This document shows positions 32,744-46,347 of a DNA stretch of 64,000 nt, piece by piece (within the stretch, counting starts at the first letter, position 1; the number at the start of each line of letters is the position of its first letter). Below the pieces are notes generated by a model. It saw only the letters and a list, made by a program, of their open reading frames with translations, had not been told where the DNA came from and did no database searches. Source of the DNA: Notospermus geniculatus. Lineage: Eukaryota > Nemertea > Pilidiophora > Heteronemertea > Lineidae. Position numbers and translations under genes: made by a program. The stretch is taken from NCBI GenBank assembly GCA_002633025.1, contig NMRB01000249.1:179336-243335 (forward strand), given 5' to 3'.

Positions 32744-35291
32744 TATGCGCGCGCTCCAGCGTCATCCATTTACATGTAATTTTATTCGAATGCCAAACAA
32801 GACCGCTACGATTATTTTCTGTCATTTCGATAAAAATGCATGATACACGTTATTGTACATGTATTTTACAGTGTAGAGTGCAGGTGACGCCATAGTGTGA
32901 CGTAATGAACGTTAGCCAATCACAACGCCTTGCTGTCGTCACGTGCACACGCACGCACACGTGGTCAGCGTTCACCTTGTTATACAGCGACGTTTGCCAG
33001 TATAGATGTATATGTTATTGTTCGTTCGATTACACTTACTTTTTATCAGAATGACCAAAATCTCTAAATTCGAGAAATTAAGCAATTTACAAAATGTTAC
33101 ATTCCAAATCGATGTCTTTTGATAAAATGAAGGGCTCTGATATGTTGATTTATTGTAGTTACATAGAATCCCTGTGAAATTATGCACACGTCACAATAAT
33201 GCCTTTGAATATCAAAACAGAACAGACATATTTTTTGTCGCTGTACAGAAGGTCGACCTAGGACCAACTGGTTTAATAATTTAACAACTCTTTTTGGTAG
33301 AGTATAGATACGGCCATTCGATCCTTATGATCCTGTGCTGACAATGATAGTTGAAATAACATTTACTGGGCTGCAAAGTCTGATTTCTGAATATTTTGTC
33401 TGCGTTTTGCCTTTGGTCAAAAATGACCACAATTATTCTAATCGTTAGGTTATGTTATTAATATTTTTTTTTCTTTCTTTGCATTTTTTTTCACTGGTCA
33501 GCGAACTTTAAATCATAAATCATTTGAAATGATGTACACAAACCAGAATTTACATATTATATTGAAAATTAGGTGTATTTCAATTTTTTTGTTGATTTCG
33601 AATCTAAGAACAAGAAAAAACTTAACAACGATATATCAGTTTTAATTTGAAACCTTTATTGGGCACAAATTGGAAATGCAAAAACGAATAGTCACAAAGT
33701 TCAGAAATGGAATGAATAACACCAAGAGTTCTCTTTCTGCACTCCTAGATATTAATTTCTAGACAAGGTACGATGTGGCATCAGTCAAGCCAAAGGCAAG
33801 ACTCAGACAGGAGAAGCACATGTAAGCTAACTGGAAAAAAGATGTGGTTTAGGCATATTTGGCAAGGGAACGGTCCTTCTTGCTCCTACCCGAGCATGCA
33901 CCTTGAACAGCGGACCCTCCTTCAACTTTCGTTTCGGTCATTCTTTATGAAACCTCCTGGACCAAGAAACTGCCTGCAGGTTCAGACAGTCACACTTCAT
34001 CGAAGGCCAATAACAACAAATTTTACTCTCGATCGTTTGTGTCCAGTGAAAAGCTAATGTTTGTTCCTTCGCATTCGTTTACCTCGCGTTTTGCAAGGCA
34101 TTATTTTGATGCGTCGCATTCGTTCATTTTGCATGTCGATCAAAGTCGTTGATATAATTTGTCCTTTACCATCTTTGATGTTTTGCCTTTTGTAGGATTT
34201 TCTCGCAAAACGAAAAGAGTGGCAGGAGAAATCGAAAGAGCTCTCACTAAGACGGACTAGCACAGTTCCACTTCACGCAACGCATGCAGCCATTTACGAT
34301 AGATCGTAGCGACCTCAGGACTGATCGGTGTTCTCGCGAGACTAACAAGACTTGAGCAACATCTAACCCATCTCGCTCAGGCGAGACTACTAAAACACGG
34401 GACTACGAGATCTAACGAGATCTCGCTGCGACGAGACTTGCACGATACATTACGAGATCTAACTTGATTGCTTGAGTGTGTGTTTTCGCAGAGGCAAGAT
34501 CCCATGAGTGTAGAGCCTTAGTTTGTAATTAACTCCTTAACCAATTATTGTTCTAGACTGCTGACCATGGTCACGTGTTGCCTTTGCAACCTTCCACGCC
34601 TTAACTGCTGCTGTACATATTCGAGCATTGCCAATCTGGTCATCGGAAGTTGCGTGGATCGACCGGAATCACTTTATTTTATCGAAACTTTTTTCAATAA
34701 TAAGACGTTTTTACCTGCACATAGAACTGTCTGTATTCGTCGGGGGTTGCAAAGATTTCACTGGCGCATATCTAGCTTGCTAGGAGTGGGCTGGGTGGGG
34801 ATTGTGACGTCATTAATGACGTCATGTACTGATGTGACGTAATATCCACCTTTTCATCTGTAATCATCACCAAGAGACACAAAACGGATGCATCACATGA
34901 AATTTATGTAAATATTCTTGGTATGTACATGTACGTACACCATCCGCGGTATTTGCGCATGAGATGTGGTGTCCCCGTCGGCCGAAAGGGGCGTTACATG
35001 TAGTTGTTTCCTTCAAAAGAATCGTACACTGACCTTTACACCATCATTCATTTCATCCGATCATGAGAAGTATATAACTGCTTAAGAAATACAATTTACC
35101 CATCGTTAATATCTTCACACACGTGCCCATTTGATATGCTTAAAACGTAACATATACCGCATCATGAGTGTAGATTATCACCCTAGCCTAGCAATATCAC
35201 ACTGTCTGTGCATACACCTTTACATCTTCGCCAAGACATACAAATTCTTTGATTGTTCGCCAAAAGATGAGGGAAACCCATGGGTATTAGA
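32744..35291. other. Intergenic, no gene seen
   Basis: No supported exon. Around 34330-34480 there is a cluster of CGAGATCTAAC and TCTCGC words. A T-run lies near 33460-33490. Confidence 0.4.
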
Positions 35292-35693
35292 CAGGATTAG
35301 CACCTTTCCGACTCCGACTCCGACTTCAACTACGATAACGAATTGCAGTCCGCTGTGGACATCCTTGATTAAAACGAGTTGGTAGACGTTTTCAATTCAT
35401 CAAACACCATATATTGAAGGCAGAAAAATTTGGCCTTATAAATCGGAAATAAGGATAAATTATGAATATTGAACTCGTAAGTAATCCTAGTCGTTACGAC
35501 TTGAAATACGACTATGATATTTGCGATTTAGGTGCACTTCCGATTACGAGTCAAAATTATTCTGCCACAAAGTTATGGCATTTTACGATTTGCAAACGTC
35601 TATCACATCGTTTTAATCAAGGATGTCCAGAGCGGACTGCAATTCGTTCTCGTAGTTGTAGTCGGAGTCGGAGTCGGAAAGGTGCTAATCCTG
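35292..35693. mobile_element. 402-bp foldback element with GACTCC arms
   Basis: The left arm from CAGGATTAGCACCTTTCCGA includes GACTCCGACTCCGACT. The right arm is its reverse complement, ending GGTGCTAATCCTG. The arms pair for at least 100 bp. Confidence 0.8.
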
Positions 35694-35971
35694 TATATTA
35701 ATACATGTATAAACGTGGTCACTCAATAGACAAAGTTTTAGAAATCTTATTGAGTTTTAGTACAATTTATTTTTTTTATGTGAAGACACGTGGTCATTAA
35801 TATTTTAGATGAATAAGTTTGCTTGGAGATGGGAGAAACCAGGAGACGTAAGAGAGACGATTTTAGCATATCCTCGGAACATTTTATATCACCATAAACC
35901 TTCTGCAGGACTTGCACTGTAGAGTTGTTGCTCTCTGAAATCATAACCTAAAGAAGGTCGGAGCTTGTCAT

Positions 35972-36124
35972 TAGGGAGGTTTAGAAATCAAACGATAAAC
36001 GTAAACATTAACGACAACGTTATATTTGTACCGAAAATGCAATACAAAATCTGCTTAATGTGTAGTGTGAAAAATAACGTTGTCGTAAAGTTTACGATTA
36101 TCGTTTGATTTCTACACCTCCCTA
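35972..36124. mobile_element. 153-bp MITE, TAGGGAGGTTTAG ends
   Basis: Member of the family at 17415-17567, with ends TAGGGAGGTTTAGAAATCAA and CACCTCCCTA. Confidence 0.8.
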
Positions 36125-36547
36125 TTGATAGAATAGTTACCCTCTGAAATCATGGACTGAACAGGGACGAGGTTGTCTTGTTGCACTGAGACGTTTGGGT
36201 GGATGTGTGTGTGCCGTGCCCTCAATATGTTCAAGCCCTATGTGTATTGACTTGGTTTATACCAACGCTGTAATAATGCACATACCAAACAAAATCACAC
36301 TCCCAGCAGAAAAAAATATCAACGGAGCACGCTAACTGATCAGCTACCTCTGATAAAATAGGGCCCGCATGTATACATGCACGTGTACGAGACGCACGTA
36401 GATGTATGTCATTGATACATACCTTGGCCATGGATTTCAACTAGTAGCCGGAAGCAGAGAAAAGGACACGTCGCACACACGTATGAGTTGTGTATTGTGT
36501 GAATGAGCACGTTGTTGGGGTGTTGCTTTTCCTGATAGACCTATTTA

Positions 36548-37305
36548 CATGTATACCATAAAGGAATCAACCATAAAGGTTCAACTGACAAATTTAGCAT
36601 TTTATAAATGTGGACAATATCCCTTTAAAACCCAACAGATTTGCATTCTGACGTTTCCATGTGATAGGCAAGACCCTTCTGCACATTCACTACAAATTTT
36701 GTTGAATTCCGACTAGTTGGTCTTATGATACAAAAGGTCTGAATTAATGAGATCCCCACGAACGATGTGTGTTCAGGGTCATCGGTGTACATTTGAATAG
36801 GCTGACGTACATTTGTACATGGAACACTAATTGTGCTGAAAATAGCTCAGTTATCGTCAGAAATGGAATTCAAAGCATCATTGAAAAAAAAAATTTTTTT
36901 TATTTTATTTTTATTCCGCCCGNNNNNNNNNNNNNNNNNNNNNNNNNNNNNNNNNNNNNNNNNNNNNNNNNNNNNNNNNNNNNNNNNNNNNNNNNNNNNN
37001 NNNNNNNNNNNNNNNNNNNNNNNNNNNNNNNNNATTTGAATAGGCTAACGTACATTTGCACATGGAGCACAAATTGTCCTGAAAATCATCGCTCTGTTAT
37101 CCTCAGAAATGGAATTCAAAGCATCAAGTTGACAGGTTCATGTTCTCCTCACCACAAAAAAAGTTGAAGCTCGTGCCTATTACGTAAAGCCAAAATTCAG
37201 GCAGTGAGAGACATCTGGTGGCAACACAGGAAGTGTATCCCTCAGTAAGCTCATCGTTCGCAGTTAAACCTTTATGGTTGATCCCTTTATGATGTATACC
37301 TACAT
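36548..37305. mobile_element. Foldback element containing an assembly gap
   Basis: ACCATAAAGGAATCAACCAT on the left is matched by ATGGTTGATCCCTTTATG on the right. Inside, a segment of about 100 bp (from ATTTGAATAGGCTRACGTAC) occurs on both sides of the N run, so the gap may be a collapsed or wrongly joined tandem repeat. Confidence 0.6.
36923..37033. other. Assembly gap (111 N)
   Basis: Run of N flanked by direct repeats. Confidence 1.
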
Positions 37306-38058
37306 GATGTACTAGGCCAAATATCACCTTTCGTGATGCAACGACACAGTCATCGCTGAATAAAGTACCTTTCGGAGTGAATTTTTTTCAGTTTGTGAAC
37401 ATGTATAAATCAGTGTATACTGTGTGTTACTTGGAAGTCTTTTTGAAATGCGTTGTTGGCGTGTTGTTCAGTATGATGGTCATCTTGCTTGAAGGTGTGA
37501 TTGCATGAAAGAGGAAAAATTAAAATATTGTTTTAAAAATGGGGAACTTTGAAACTCAAGTCATTAAAATTAAAAGGTCACCTTCAATTCTGTAAGTGTA
37601 CTTAAACATATGTTAAAGAACTGCTTACTGCACAGGCAGGACGTGGGTATTATGCCGAGTGATGGAATTGAATGCGTGGGTATTTGTGTTCTTTTGCTTG
37701 ACTTTGTTTTGAGGATCGGTTTGAATGATTACATGTATACGATTGAGACTTTTTCTCGTCCCTCTTCATTTTTTCTATACCATTAACCTGGCGAATTTAT
37801 TTTTCATACGTGTAGATTGTAAGAAAAGAGATAAATATAATGAAAGAATGAATCCAAGCATCTCCAATTACAATGTACACTGGCACATACGTTAATGTTT
37901 GATATGAAATGTTTTTGTCCCAAAAATGTTTCCTGTAATGTAAAACTATAAACGAGGCCGCTGGGAGAAAAAAATGGGGCAACAAGAGATTTTCAGGATG
38001 AGGTTGGTTAATAATCTACTCTTTTTTATGTACATTGGAAACTTCGGGAAAACATAAT

Positions 38059-38461
38059 GGGCCATATTTACGAAGCGCGATTAGGCCAATACGCGTGTAA
38101 ATTTATAGTTATTCCTGTTAAGGGCCTAGAAAACCATTGTGTTACTACCTTGTACGCTCCTTGATCGGCAGTATTTACCCACAGGATAACCACACGCGGT
38201 TAACATTCCTGCGTTTACGTGCATCAGGCTCGAAGAAAAAAGTTGAAGAACTCTAAACAAGGCCTGTAGGATGTTTAAATTTTTCTTTGGTCCTCCTACA
38301 GCTAGACAAAGGAAAGTTACCCACGGGCGATTATCCTGCGTGTAAACACTGCCGATTAAGCAGCGTACAAGGTAGCAAGACAATGGTTTTCTAGGCCCTT
38401 AACCTGAATAACTATGAAGTTACACGCGTGTTGGCCTAATCGCGCTTCGTAAATACGGCCC
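38059..38461. mobile_element. 403-bp foldback MITE, GGGCCATATTTACGAAGCGC ends
   Basis: Left end GGGCCATATTTACGAAGCGC, right end GCGCTTCGTAAATACGGCCC. The arms pair for about 190 bp each around a short centre near 38260. Confidence 0.85.
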
Positions 38462-38684
38462 AATGTAAATATGAATGCAGTCTGTGATCTATAAAGCTTA
38501 ACATGCAATCATGAATTGCACTAGCAATTGCTGAAAGTCTTATTGCAGCAGTTGTAATCGTTGAAAATCTAGAAATTCTATCATTTGTTACGCGTTGATT
38601 TTTGTAAGGTCACCGAACCGCAATGTCAGGAAAAAATATTCAAAGTTCGGAGAAAATTCTTATTGTATCTTCAATAAGAAAAAG

Positions 38685-38920
38685 CCAAGATAAAGAATAG
38701 CACAAAATTGACACACAAAGTGATAATAAGCAAAAAGTCAATCTCCAGAATTCACAAATTTTCGACCCCAACCGGGGTCTTTTTCAAGTGGAACTTTACA
38801 ATCTGAAACTCTAGAAAAGACAGTCTTTTCTAGAGTTTCAGATTGTAAAGTTCCACTTGAAAAAAAAACCCGGTTGGGGTCGAAAATTTGTGAATTCTGG
38901 AGATTGACTTTTTGCTTATT
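38685..38920 (+). mobile_element. 236-bp foldback retro-insertion with 15-bp target duplication
   Basis: TTCAATAAGAAAAAG flanks both sides (38670-38684 and 38921-38935). The element starts CCAAGATAAAGAATAGCACA and ends GACTTTTTGCTTATT. Its arms hold a GACCCC..GGGGTC hairpin on each side and pair around a second small palindrome at TCTAGAAAAGACTGTCTTTT. Same family and same length as 41300-41535. The long duplication is typical of insertion by a retrotransposon enzyme. Confidence 0.8.
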
Positions 38921-40208
38921 TTCAATAAGAAAAAGAAGGTCAATGCAGAATTTCCTTTCATACTGCTTGAATCAATGGGTTAAACTACATGTATATGTAT
39001 TATGATGGAAGCTTTTATCTTTTAAACTTCCTTTGAAAGTGTAAAAAAACCTGAATAATCTAAACACATGTTTTATATTTAAAACGATACCCTTTACTAC
39101 CTGTTATGGTGTAAGAGAACATGTTTCATTCGTACCGTTTTGAAGAGAATGTGTTCATTATATCAAAACTAAATAATGAGTTATTTATAACTTTTATCTT
39201 GTACCAAATCTTAACGCATATTGAGATAATCAACTAAACGAACCTTCTTGTACATGTACTTGCATTTAGATATTCTTACAAACAATAACTGAAAAATTGA
39301 AGTCTTTAGCTATCAAAATATGGGAAATTAGAATCCTTTGTTGTTTGATAAAACTGCCATTTCTTGCACTTTAACTGTTCCAGGAGGATACTTTAGACTA
39401 CCAATCGAAGCCCCCAGCTATTGATAACAAGAAGCAACAACCATGAAATATACCAAAACGTGTTTCATTAATTACAATCTTAAAAGGATTGCTAGAAGTA
39501 GGCTTCATGTATTTCACATTCTCTATTTATAGGCCTACTATCTGATAGAATTATAGACAATTCGCAAAGCATTATATATGCAGAATACAGTGCAATTTAC
39601 ATTTTTTAATGATTTCTTTATCCAGGAGGGGCCTTTGGTTTTCCTGTTAGATAAAACTTTTATTTCTCATTTCAGTTCAGAATCACTTAAACGAAATTTG
39701 GGACATTTGTTAATTCCAGTTGTTTTCCCTTCGTGCCAGTTGCTAATCTAATGTTTTCCTGACATTGTGGTTAAAAACCAGAGACCTTATCACCGCACCC
39801 AACCGACGATCACCACATCTCTTAAAACATTATGCATATATGAATACAATGTGTAAAATATACGAAAAGTACTGAGAAATAAATGTAAATTATCCACAGC
39901 TGTGTGAGTAGTTTTCATTTATTTTAAGAAAAGGACAAGAAAAAAGTAGAAATATACTAGTGTTACAGTTCTTCCAGGACCTTATAAGTAACATTATTGA
40001 CTTCGTGGCAATGCACGATTGTAGGTGTCCATCGACGAACAGGTTCTGAATTAAAGGAAGGCAGATTTCCAGGCCCCAACAATTGCTGACTGTAAGGATT
40101 GCCCCTTTTTATTGGAACTCTTTCTCTTAGCTCAGAGAATGGCCTACCTTCGGTTCGTTGTGGATGTTGATGGTAGATTAAGGATGGTGTCAGGCAGTTG
40201 CATCACAC

Positions 40209-41028
40209 AGGGTGTATATCAAAAAAAACGCATCGAACTTCAAATCTTGATTTCTCGACAACTGTCCATTATAATTCAATGAAATTTCGTACCGTATCAT
40301 TTAAAGATGTTTTGTTGAACGTGTGAAATTTTTGCCTTGATACCTTTGGAATTAGCACCGTATCACTCAATTTAAAAATCATTGTAAAAAAATGCGATTC
40401 CGGAATCAGGTGACATACGGGTGGATGAAAAATTCCCAAACTTTAAATTTTCATTTCTCATAAAAGCTTTACTACAACTCAGTGAAATTTTGCCTAACAG
40501 TCCTCCATGTTATTGCCCCTAATATATAAAAATTTTAAACCAATAACTTTAATATCTACCCTGTGGCGCTCATTACTATAACGCCATATTGCAATCGAGC
40601 GTTTGGAAATTTCACCATTGTCTCCTAAAATATGATGAATGATTACTATGGTTTTTAAATTTGGCACCACAATCTTAATACCAAAGATAATGTGTTGAAA
40701 CTTTTACATTTTAGAAGCATAGCCACGGAACAGTATTGAGTTAATTTTCATTGGGTTATAATGAATAGTTATTGAGAAATAGAAATTTGAATTTCGGGAC
40801 GGGATTTTTCATAATTTATTGGATTCCGGAATCACACATTTTTACAATGATTTTTAAAATGAGTAATACGGTGCTAATACCAAAGGTATCAATGCAAAAA
40901 TTTTACACGTGAAACAAAACATCTTTACATTATACGGTACCAAATTTCATTGAATTATAATAAACAGTTGTTGAGAAATCAAGATTTGAAGTTCGATGCG
41001 TTTTTTTTGGCCCACCCGATATATTATA
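40209..41028. mobile_element. 820-bp foldback element with repeated arms
   Basis: The outer arms run from GGGTGTATATCAAAAAAAAC to TTTTTTTTGGCCCACCCGAT and pair through CGCATCGAACTTCAAATCTTG. A second inner pair of arms (about 40430-40500 with 40735-40800) resembles the outer pair, suggesting the arms themselves were duplicated. Confidence 0.75.
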
Positions 41029-41299
41029 ACAAACTCGAAAATGTGTTAACATGTTTTTTACCATTTCCTCTCTTTTTGCATCATACATGTTTTAAAAATG
41101 GACCTTAAACTATTTGAACTTCATCCGGAACATTTAAAACTCACAGTGACCTTTTCCCTGAATTAGAAAAAGCACAGTAACTTGATTACTCTATTTAGTT
41201 TTATTCAGAACCCCCCTCGTTATCTTTATAGCATAGTTCACTATCTTTTTGTATTAAGACTATGGTAAATAATACATTTGTACTTTGATTATGATTACA

Positions 41300-41535
41300 A
41301 GATACAGAATAGCACAAAATTAATAATAATAAGCAAGAAGTCAATCTCCAGAATTCACGAATTTTCGACCCCAACCGGGGTCTTTTTCAAGTGGAACTTT
41401 ACAATCTGAAACTAGAGTGGAATACGAATACAATGTGTCTTTTCTAGAGTTTCAGATTGTAAAGTTCCACTTGAAAAAGACCCCGGTTGGGGTCGAAAAT
41501 TCGTGAATTCTGGAGATTGACTTCTTGCTTATTAT
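41300..41535 (+). mobile_element. 236-bp foldback retro-insertion with 13-bp target duplication
   Basis: GATTATGATTACA flanks both sides (41287-41299 and 41536-41548). It starts AGATACAGAATAGCACAAAA and ends CTTCTTGCTTATTAT. The hairpin GACCCC-GGTT-GGGGTC is intact in both arms. Family members: 38685-38920 and, on the other strand, 7290-7433. Confidence 0.82.
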
Positions 41536-41548
41536 GATTATGATTACA

Positions 41549-44500
41549 GTTAACTTAAGAACTTGTTCGTAATCAAAATAAAAGAAAGTTTGCTGTCAGA
41601 TGGTATATGTGAGATCACGTAGAACATGTAGGTCAAAGAAGAAGAAAGACACGTCTTCTGACTCCTCTTTAAAATCACTCTGCTCTTCGAGTTTAAAGAG
41701 AAGAAAGTAGTTCAGACAAGGCTGTCTTATACTTCATTATGTACTACATGCTGACCACTAGAAGCATTCCCCTTTCTTTTGAAACATTGTTTAAAAATGT
41801 AATTAAGCTTAATATATAATATTTTGGCTTGATGCGTTGTACATTGCTGCTGATAAAACATGAGTCCCTGTAGGTAGTGATCTATGTTTATTCTTTGCAA
41901 CATTGCTTTTTCTCTGTTTGTGAATTAAAATACTGGGCATGAGTTGGTTACATTTTGTGATGTCGTATCGTCGTAATTAACTCACGATACAACAAAAATG
42001 TCATCAAAGTAACACACCTGTTGACTCTGCCATCAGTGCCTCTAAAAAACTCAATTTTTATATGGTGAAATTGGCATATTATGTCACTGTGCTAAAATAT
42101 GTTCCAAATGGTAAACTATGTAATGCTGGAGAGTGTAGAATGCTTCTTGCCCTACTCTCATTTATCAAAAAAATATTCTAAACTATTCCATTAATATAAC
42201 TTAAACTTCACCAGGTCATATCATCAATATCTTAACTTAATATGAACCCAAAACAGATAGATTCTACATCAGCTTTAATATCTTTGCGCCCTGGAGATAA
42301 CTGCATTTGGAAAATGGGCAGATTTTTAAAACATCAGTGTATACTACCCGGATTTATAAAAGGATGCTTCAAAATATCGATTGTCACATAAATTAAAATT
42401 TCTCATTTGTCTTGCCCACTGTTCATCTTTTTACCAAACAAGTCTGTTCAGTCTTCACCATCTCATAGTCATCTCCATATTGATCAAATCGACCCATTCC
42501 ATAATTTCAACGGATGCATCCTTTTCCCATCCCAAGATGAAAATAACCCCAAAATGAAAATTTACAAACCTACTCCTTGTGAATTCGAAAAAAAGAGGAG
42601 CAGATATTTCTACCGTCATTGTCTCTAGTTATCTATAAGAAAACTTCGATGAAACTACTAGGACAACTTGCGTTTGCAATTTATTTCAAGTTTTATAGCT
42701 TTATACACCCCCTTTGCATTTCCTTTTCCATTTTTACTGAGTCAGATTTCCGATACATCTGGGCCAAAATAGTTATACACGGTAAAGCTTGTTTAGCTGC
42801 GATGACCACTATACATGACCACTGTGTCAGATTAGGCAATGTCCGTAGCTCAGCCAACAATGAGTCCATTGGCATTTCACTGACCCTTGGCCATTCTCTT
42901 CATGCGAGTAAAGCTAGTCTGCACGACAGGGTCAAAATGCAGCATGCTTATAGTAGGCACAGCTTGATGAAGGAAATGAGAGAATAGGGTAGCATCTGAG
43001 TCCAGAATATAGAAGGTAAGTCTATTTTTCCTACGTTTTAGATTTGATTAACAGGCTAATGATTAAAACCAATCACTCGAGAGTGAAAAATGATGTCTGG
43101 TTTTCAAAACAGATTATAGTTCTTAGTGACAATGTAGAAACAGCAAATTGTAAAATTTTTAAAAATACTGATAGCTTTATGTCCTTTTTTAAAATTTGTT
43201 TCCTACATTTATATCTACGTGTAGGTTGATTTTTCGCTCTGCATGATCTATACTCACAGACATCTTCAAAATTCGAAATTCGAAATGCCTATTTTATTAA
43301 ATTGAAACTGAATGTTCGATTCGAAAGGACATCTTAAACTCTAGGGTGTTTTTCTTTGTAATGAACGCCGTTCTCCTGAGATCGCTTGTTTTGCATCCGA
43401 GTTCGTGTGTGGTGTGCAACTAATATAAGATAAATGGAGTCACATTTGTAGTTCCAACACTGCACTGATAATTGGGAAGATACTTAGGAATTTTGCTGAA
43501 GATTATACAATCAACAACGATTTTAACATTTAAAACACTTGAAATGAAGTATAAATTATACTATAGTATTATGAAGTTGGTTCTTAATCCCGCTGTTAAA
43601 TAGTAGCTCATTTTTCACTCCTCATTTTTAATTGGGCACAACTCATCCGTAACCTGAAGAATGAGGATTATGTTCTCCATTAAACTGGTCAAACAGGCGT
43701 TCATTGTCTAAGTTTGATTAGATGGAAAACGAGAGTGAGAAATGAAAAAGTAGTTACATGTAGTAGTTTATTTCTATCTTAAAGATAATGTACAGTGTAT
43801 CATGACTTCATTGTTTACATTCAATGTTTGTAAACATGGATGTTTACATTATGTTATTTTGGACTTTTGGGACATGCCAACCCACCAAATGGAATACTTT
43901 CGATATCAAAAGAATTTCTAGAGGGGCATGCCACAAACAAATTACTCATAAGACAAAGAAAGACTGGACATAAACAAACAAAAATTGTAAATAACAATGA
44001 TTTTCGTGGCCCACGAAAATACCCGTGATACATTTTCTTTAATACAACAGCGTTATGGACCTTTTTGTGAAACAATATTTAGGTCATGTATTCGCAGTGT
44101 ATTCCATTACTGTTGGTACACAACAAGGGATGGTTGGTGCGGGGAAAAATAATCTGTTTTAATATTGATATATCCTTACGTTTGTCTGAAACAAACTTTG
44201 TGGATGGCCGTGCACCCTGCTGCATACATCCATATGGCAGTGGCTCCATTCCATGGCTAACTACGCTTTCATAGCCGGCTTATGTAGTTCAGTTGACAAT
44301 GTTCAAATACGACTAATCATGCTGCGGAAATCTCGTCACCAGAATAGCTGATTCGTGCATGCAGGTGTTCGTGTGGGTAACTCAGCATTCTAGGGACGAG
44401 ATTGGTTGCTTCTCTCTGCCAATACAAAATGTGCAAGCGTTGGCTTCTTCATTTTGGCGCAAGGATTGCTGTGCTGTCCAGTTTATGTCGTTGGAGAGTC

Positions 44501-44660
44501 TTGTGGTGACGTATGTACTTCAGTGTTTCCACCCTTTATGGAGGGTGTCGCCTTTCTTTACTAGTCCTTGCAAGTTGATAAAGAACAGCTGAAAATATAC
44601 AACTTTTTTGCAATTGTCCTTCTCCGCTGTGTCCTTTTACTGGATGACCTGCTTTGGCAT
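41549..44660. other. Intergenic, no gene seen
   Basis: Several short open frames (for example 42407-42628 and 42619-42987) have no domain, signal or splice support. I leave them out. Confidence 0.4.
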
Positions 44661-44817
44661 TAGGGAGTTTAAGAAATCAAACGATAAACGTTAACTTCAC
44701 GACAACGTTATTTTTTGTACCGAAAATGCATAAAATATATCATCTGGTGAATTCGCAGTATGAAAAATAACGTTGTCGTAAAGTTAACGTTCATCGTTTG
44801 ATTTCTTAAACTCCCTA
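44661..44817. mobile_element. 157-bp MITE, TAGGGAGTTTAAG ends
   Basis: Third member of the family at 17415-17567. Left end TAGGGAGTTTAAGAAATCAA, right end matching over at least 35 bp. Confidence 0.8.
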
Positions 44818-46347
44818 TTAATCAAAGCCAACTAAACGTCTATGAGTAATAATCAAGGCCAACTAAATGTCTATGAGTAGTAAGTTCTGATTGTGAATTT
44901 AAGTGACGTCAGTGGGTTAAATATATAATCATACATGTGTTTTTTGGAAAATTTCACACCGTTAAGTTGTTGAACGGTGATTATTTCCGCCAATTGAGGC
45001 ACTCCATTGTAGAAAGACCTTTAGTTTCGGACAGTCTCAGGAGAGAGTGTTTGAAATTCAGTGCGACCGACCACTCCTTGAGCAGTCAAATACGATACTT
45101 GTCCATCAAAACTACACGGTTAGAAGGCATAATAACCACAATTAGCACAGAATCTTGGTTCTTCCGGTGATCGTAATAGTTTTCGTTTCATTTCGGTTCG
45201 TTTCGTTTCGTTTCGTGTAAATAAAAAATCCTTAGCACAAAATGTTGGGTGTTCGATAATCTCCTTTTAAAATTCATTGCGATTCGATCCGTTTAAAATT
45301 TCACATCGATAATACACTGAGCAATTCTTCCGTTGTCTTTTTTCAGAATTTAGTCCAATTTTACAACATGTGTCAGGAGAGAAAGGAAACACTGAACATC
45401 TCACGATCACGGGGAAAACGGCGGGGGAAAATACCAAACGACGCATCCTAAGCATGAAGTTTTTGCTTGCGCGATTTCATTGCTTGATCGCGTGAGATTC
45501 ACATGACATCTCACGTGATCGATAATGCCCTATCAGGTTTTCGTGATTAATATTCTGCAGGCTAGAATAGCGGAAGTTCCCGAATGCGCAGCAGCTGACA
45601 GGACGCGATCTGCTGCTCGCCTAGTAACTGTCTACCGGTTGGAAGAAGTGCGGCATATTCGGCTAATCAGGGTCTACCTGAATATCGGACGAGGCGTCGA
45701 CGCCGGACAGAAGGCCGACTTTGTTGGAGGACACGCCCGTGGTGACTTTATGCACTTACTTTTCTTCGGACTTGTGTGGAGCACCGACCTTGAAACTAAG
45801 AGAAAAAGTAGCCCGAGCGTTTTCGGACTTTTCGGTTGTATCACAGTGTCACAGAGCTGGGCTGTATCATCTTGATCCACAAGGTCTCCGGTCACTCCGC
45901 CCTCCGACTACGCTAGAGCCAGGTAGGAGTGACTGAAATACCTTGGCTGGGCAAGATGGGCTGCATCTACGTGTTTGTGGTGTGCATAGGAGACTGGCCA
46001 TTCGTGCGGAGCAGGTATACAGTCCATTCGGTGTGCAAGTGCTACAGTCGGGCGGACATTCATCTGTCTTTTCATCTGAACTGGCGGTGTTCGAGTAGTT
46101 GTTAGGATCAATAGGTGTTTTAAGGCGAGTGACTTCACTGTATCTTGAAGTGGCTGTTCAAAAATGTAGGACTGGCAGGCTGTGATTAGACTGTGTGCGA
46201 ATATGCAGTGACTCAATTTTTGATAAATACGTGAAGGTATATCCTTCATTGGAGTCACCACTCCGAAGGTGGAGTAACTCCAAAGCACCAGCTGACAATT
46301 CCAACACTTATCCTAACGCATGGCAATCTTATGGGTGCTGGACTTAA
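44818..46347. other. Intergenic, no gene seen
   Basis: A short CGTTT pentamer repeat lies near 45180-45215. Open frames near 45525-46288 overlap on both strands and show no family features. Confidence 0.4.

Noticed and set aside
45525-46288. Open frames on both strands (116 and 126 residues)
   Set aside because: They overlap each other on opposite strands and have no domain, signal peptide or splice support.
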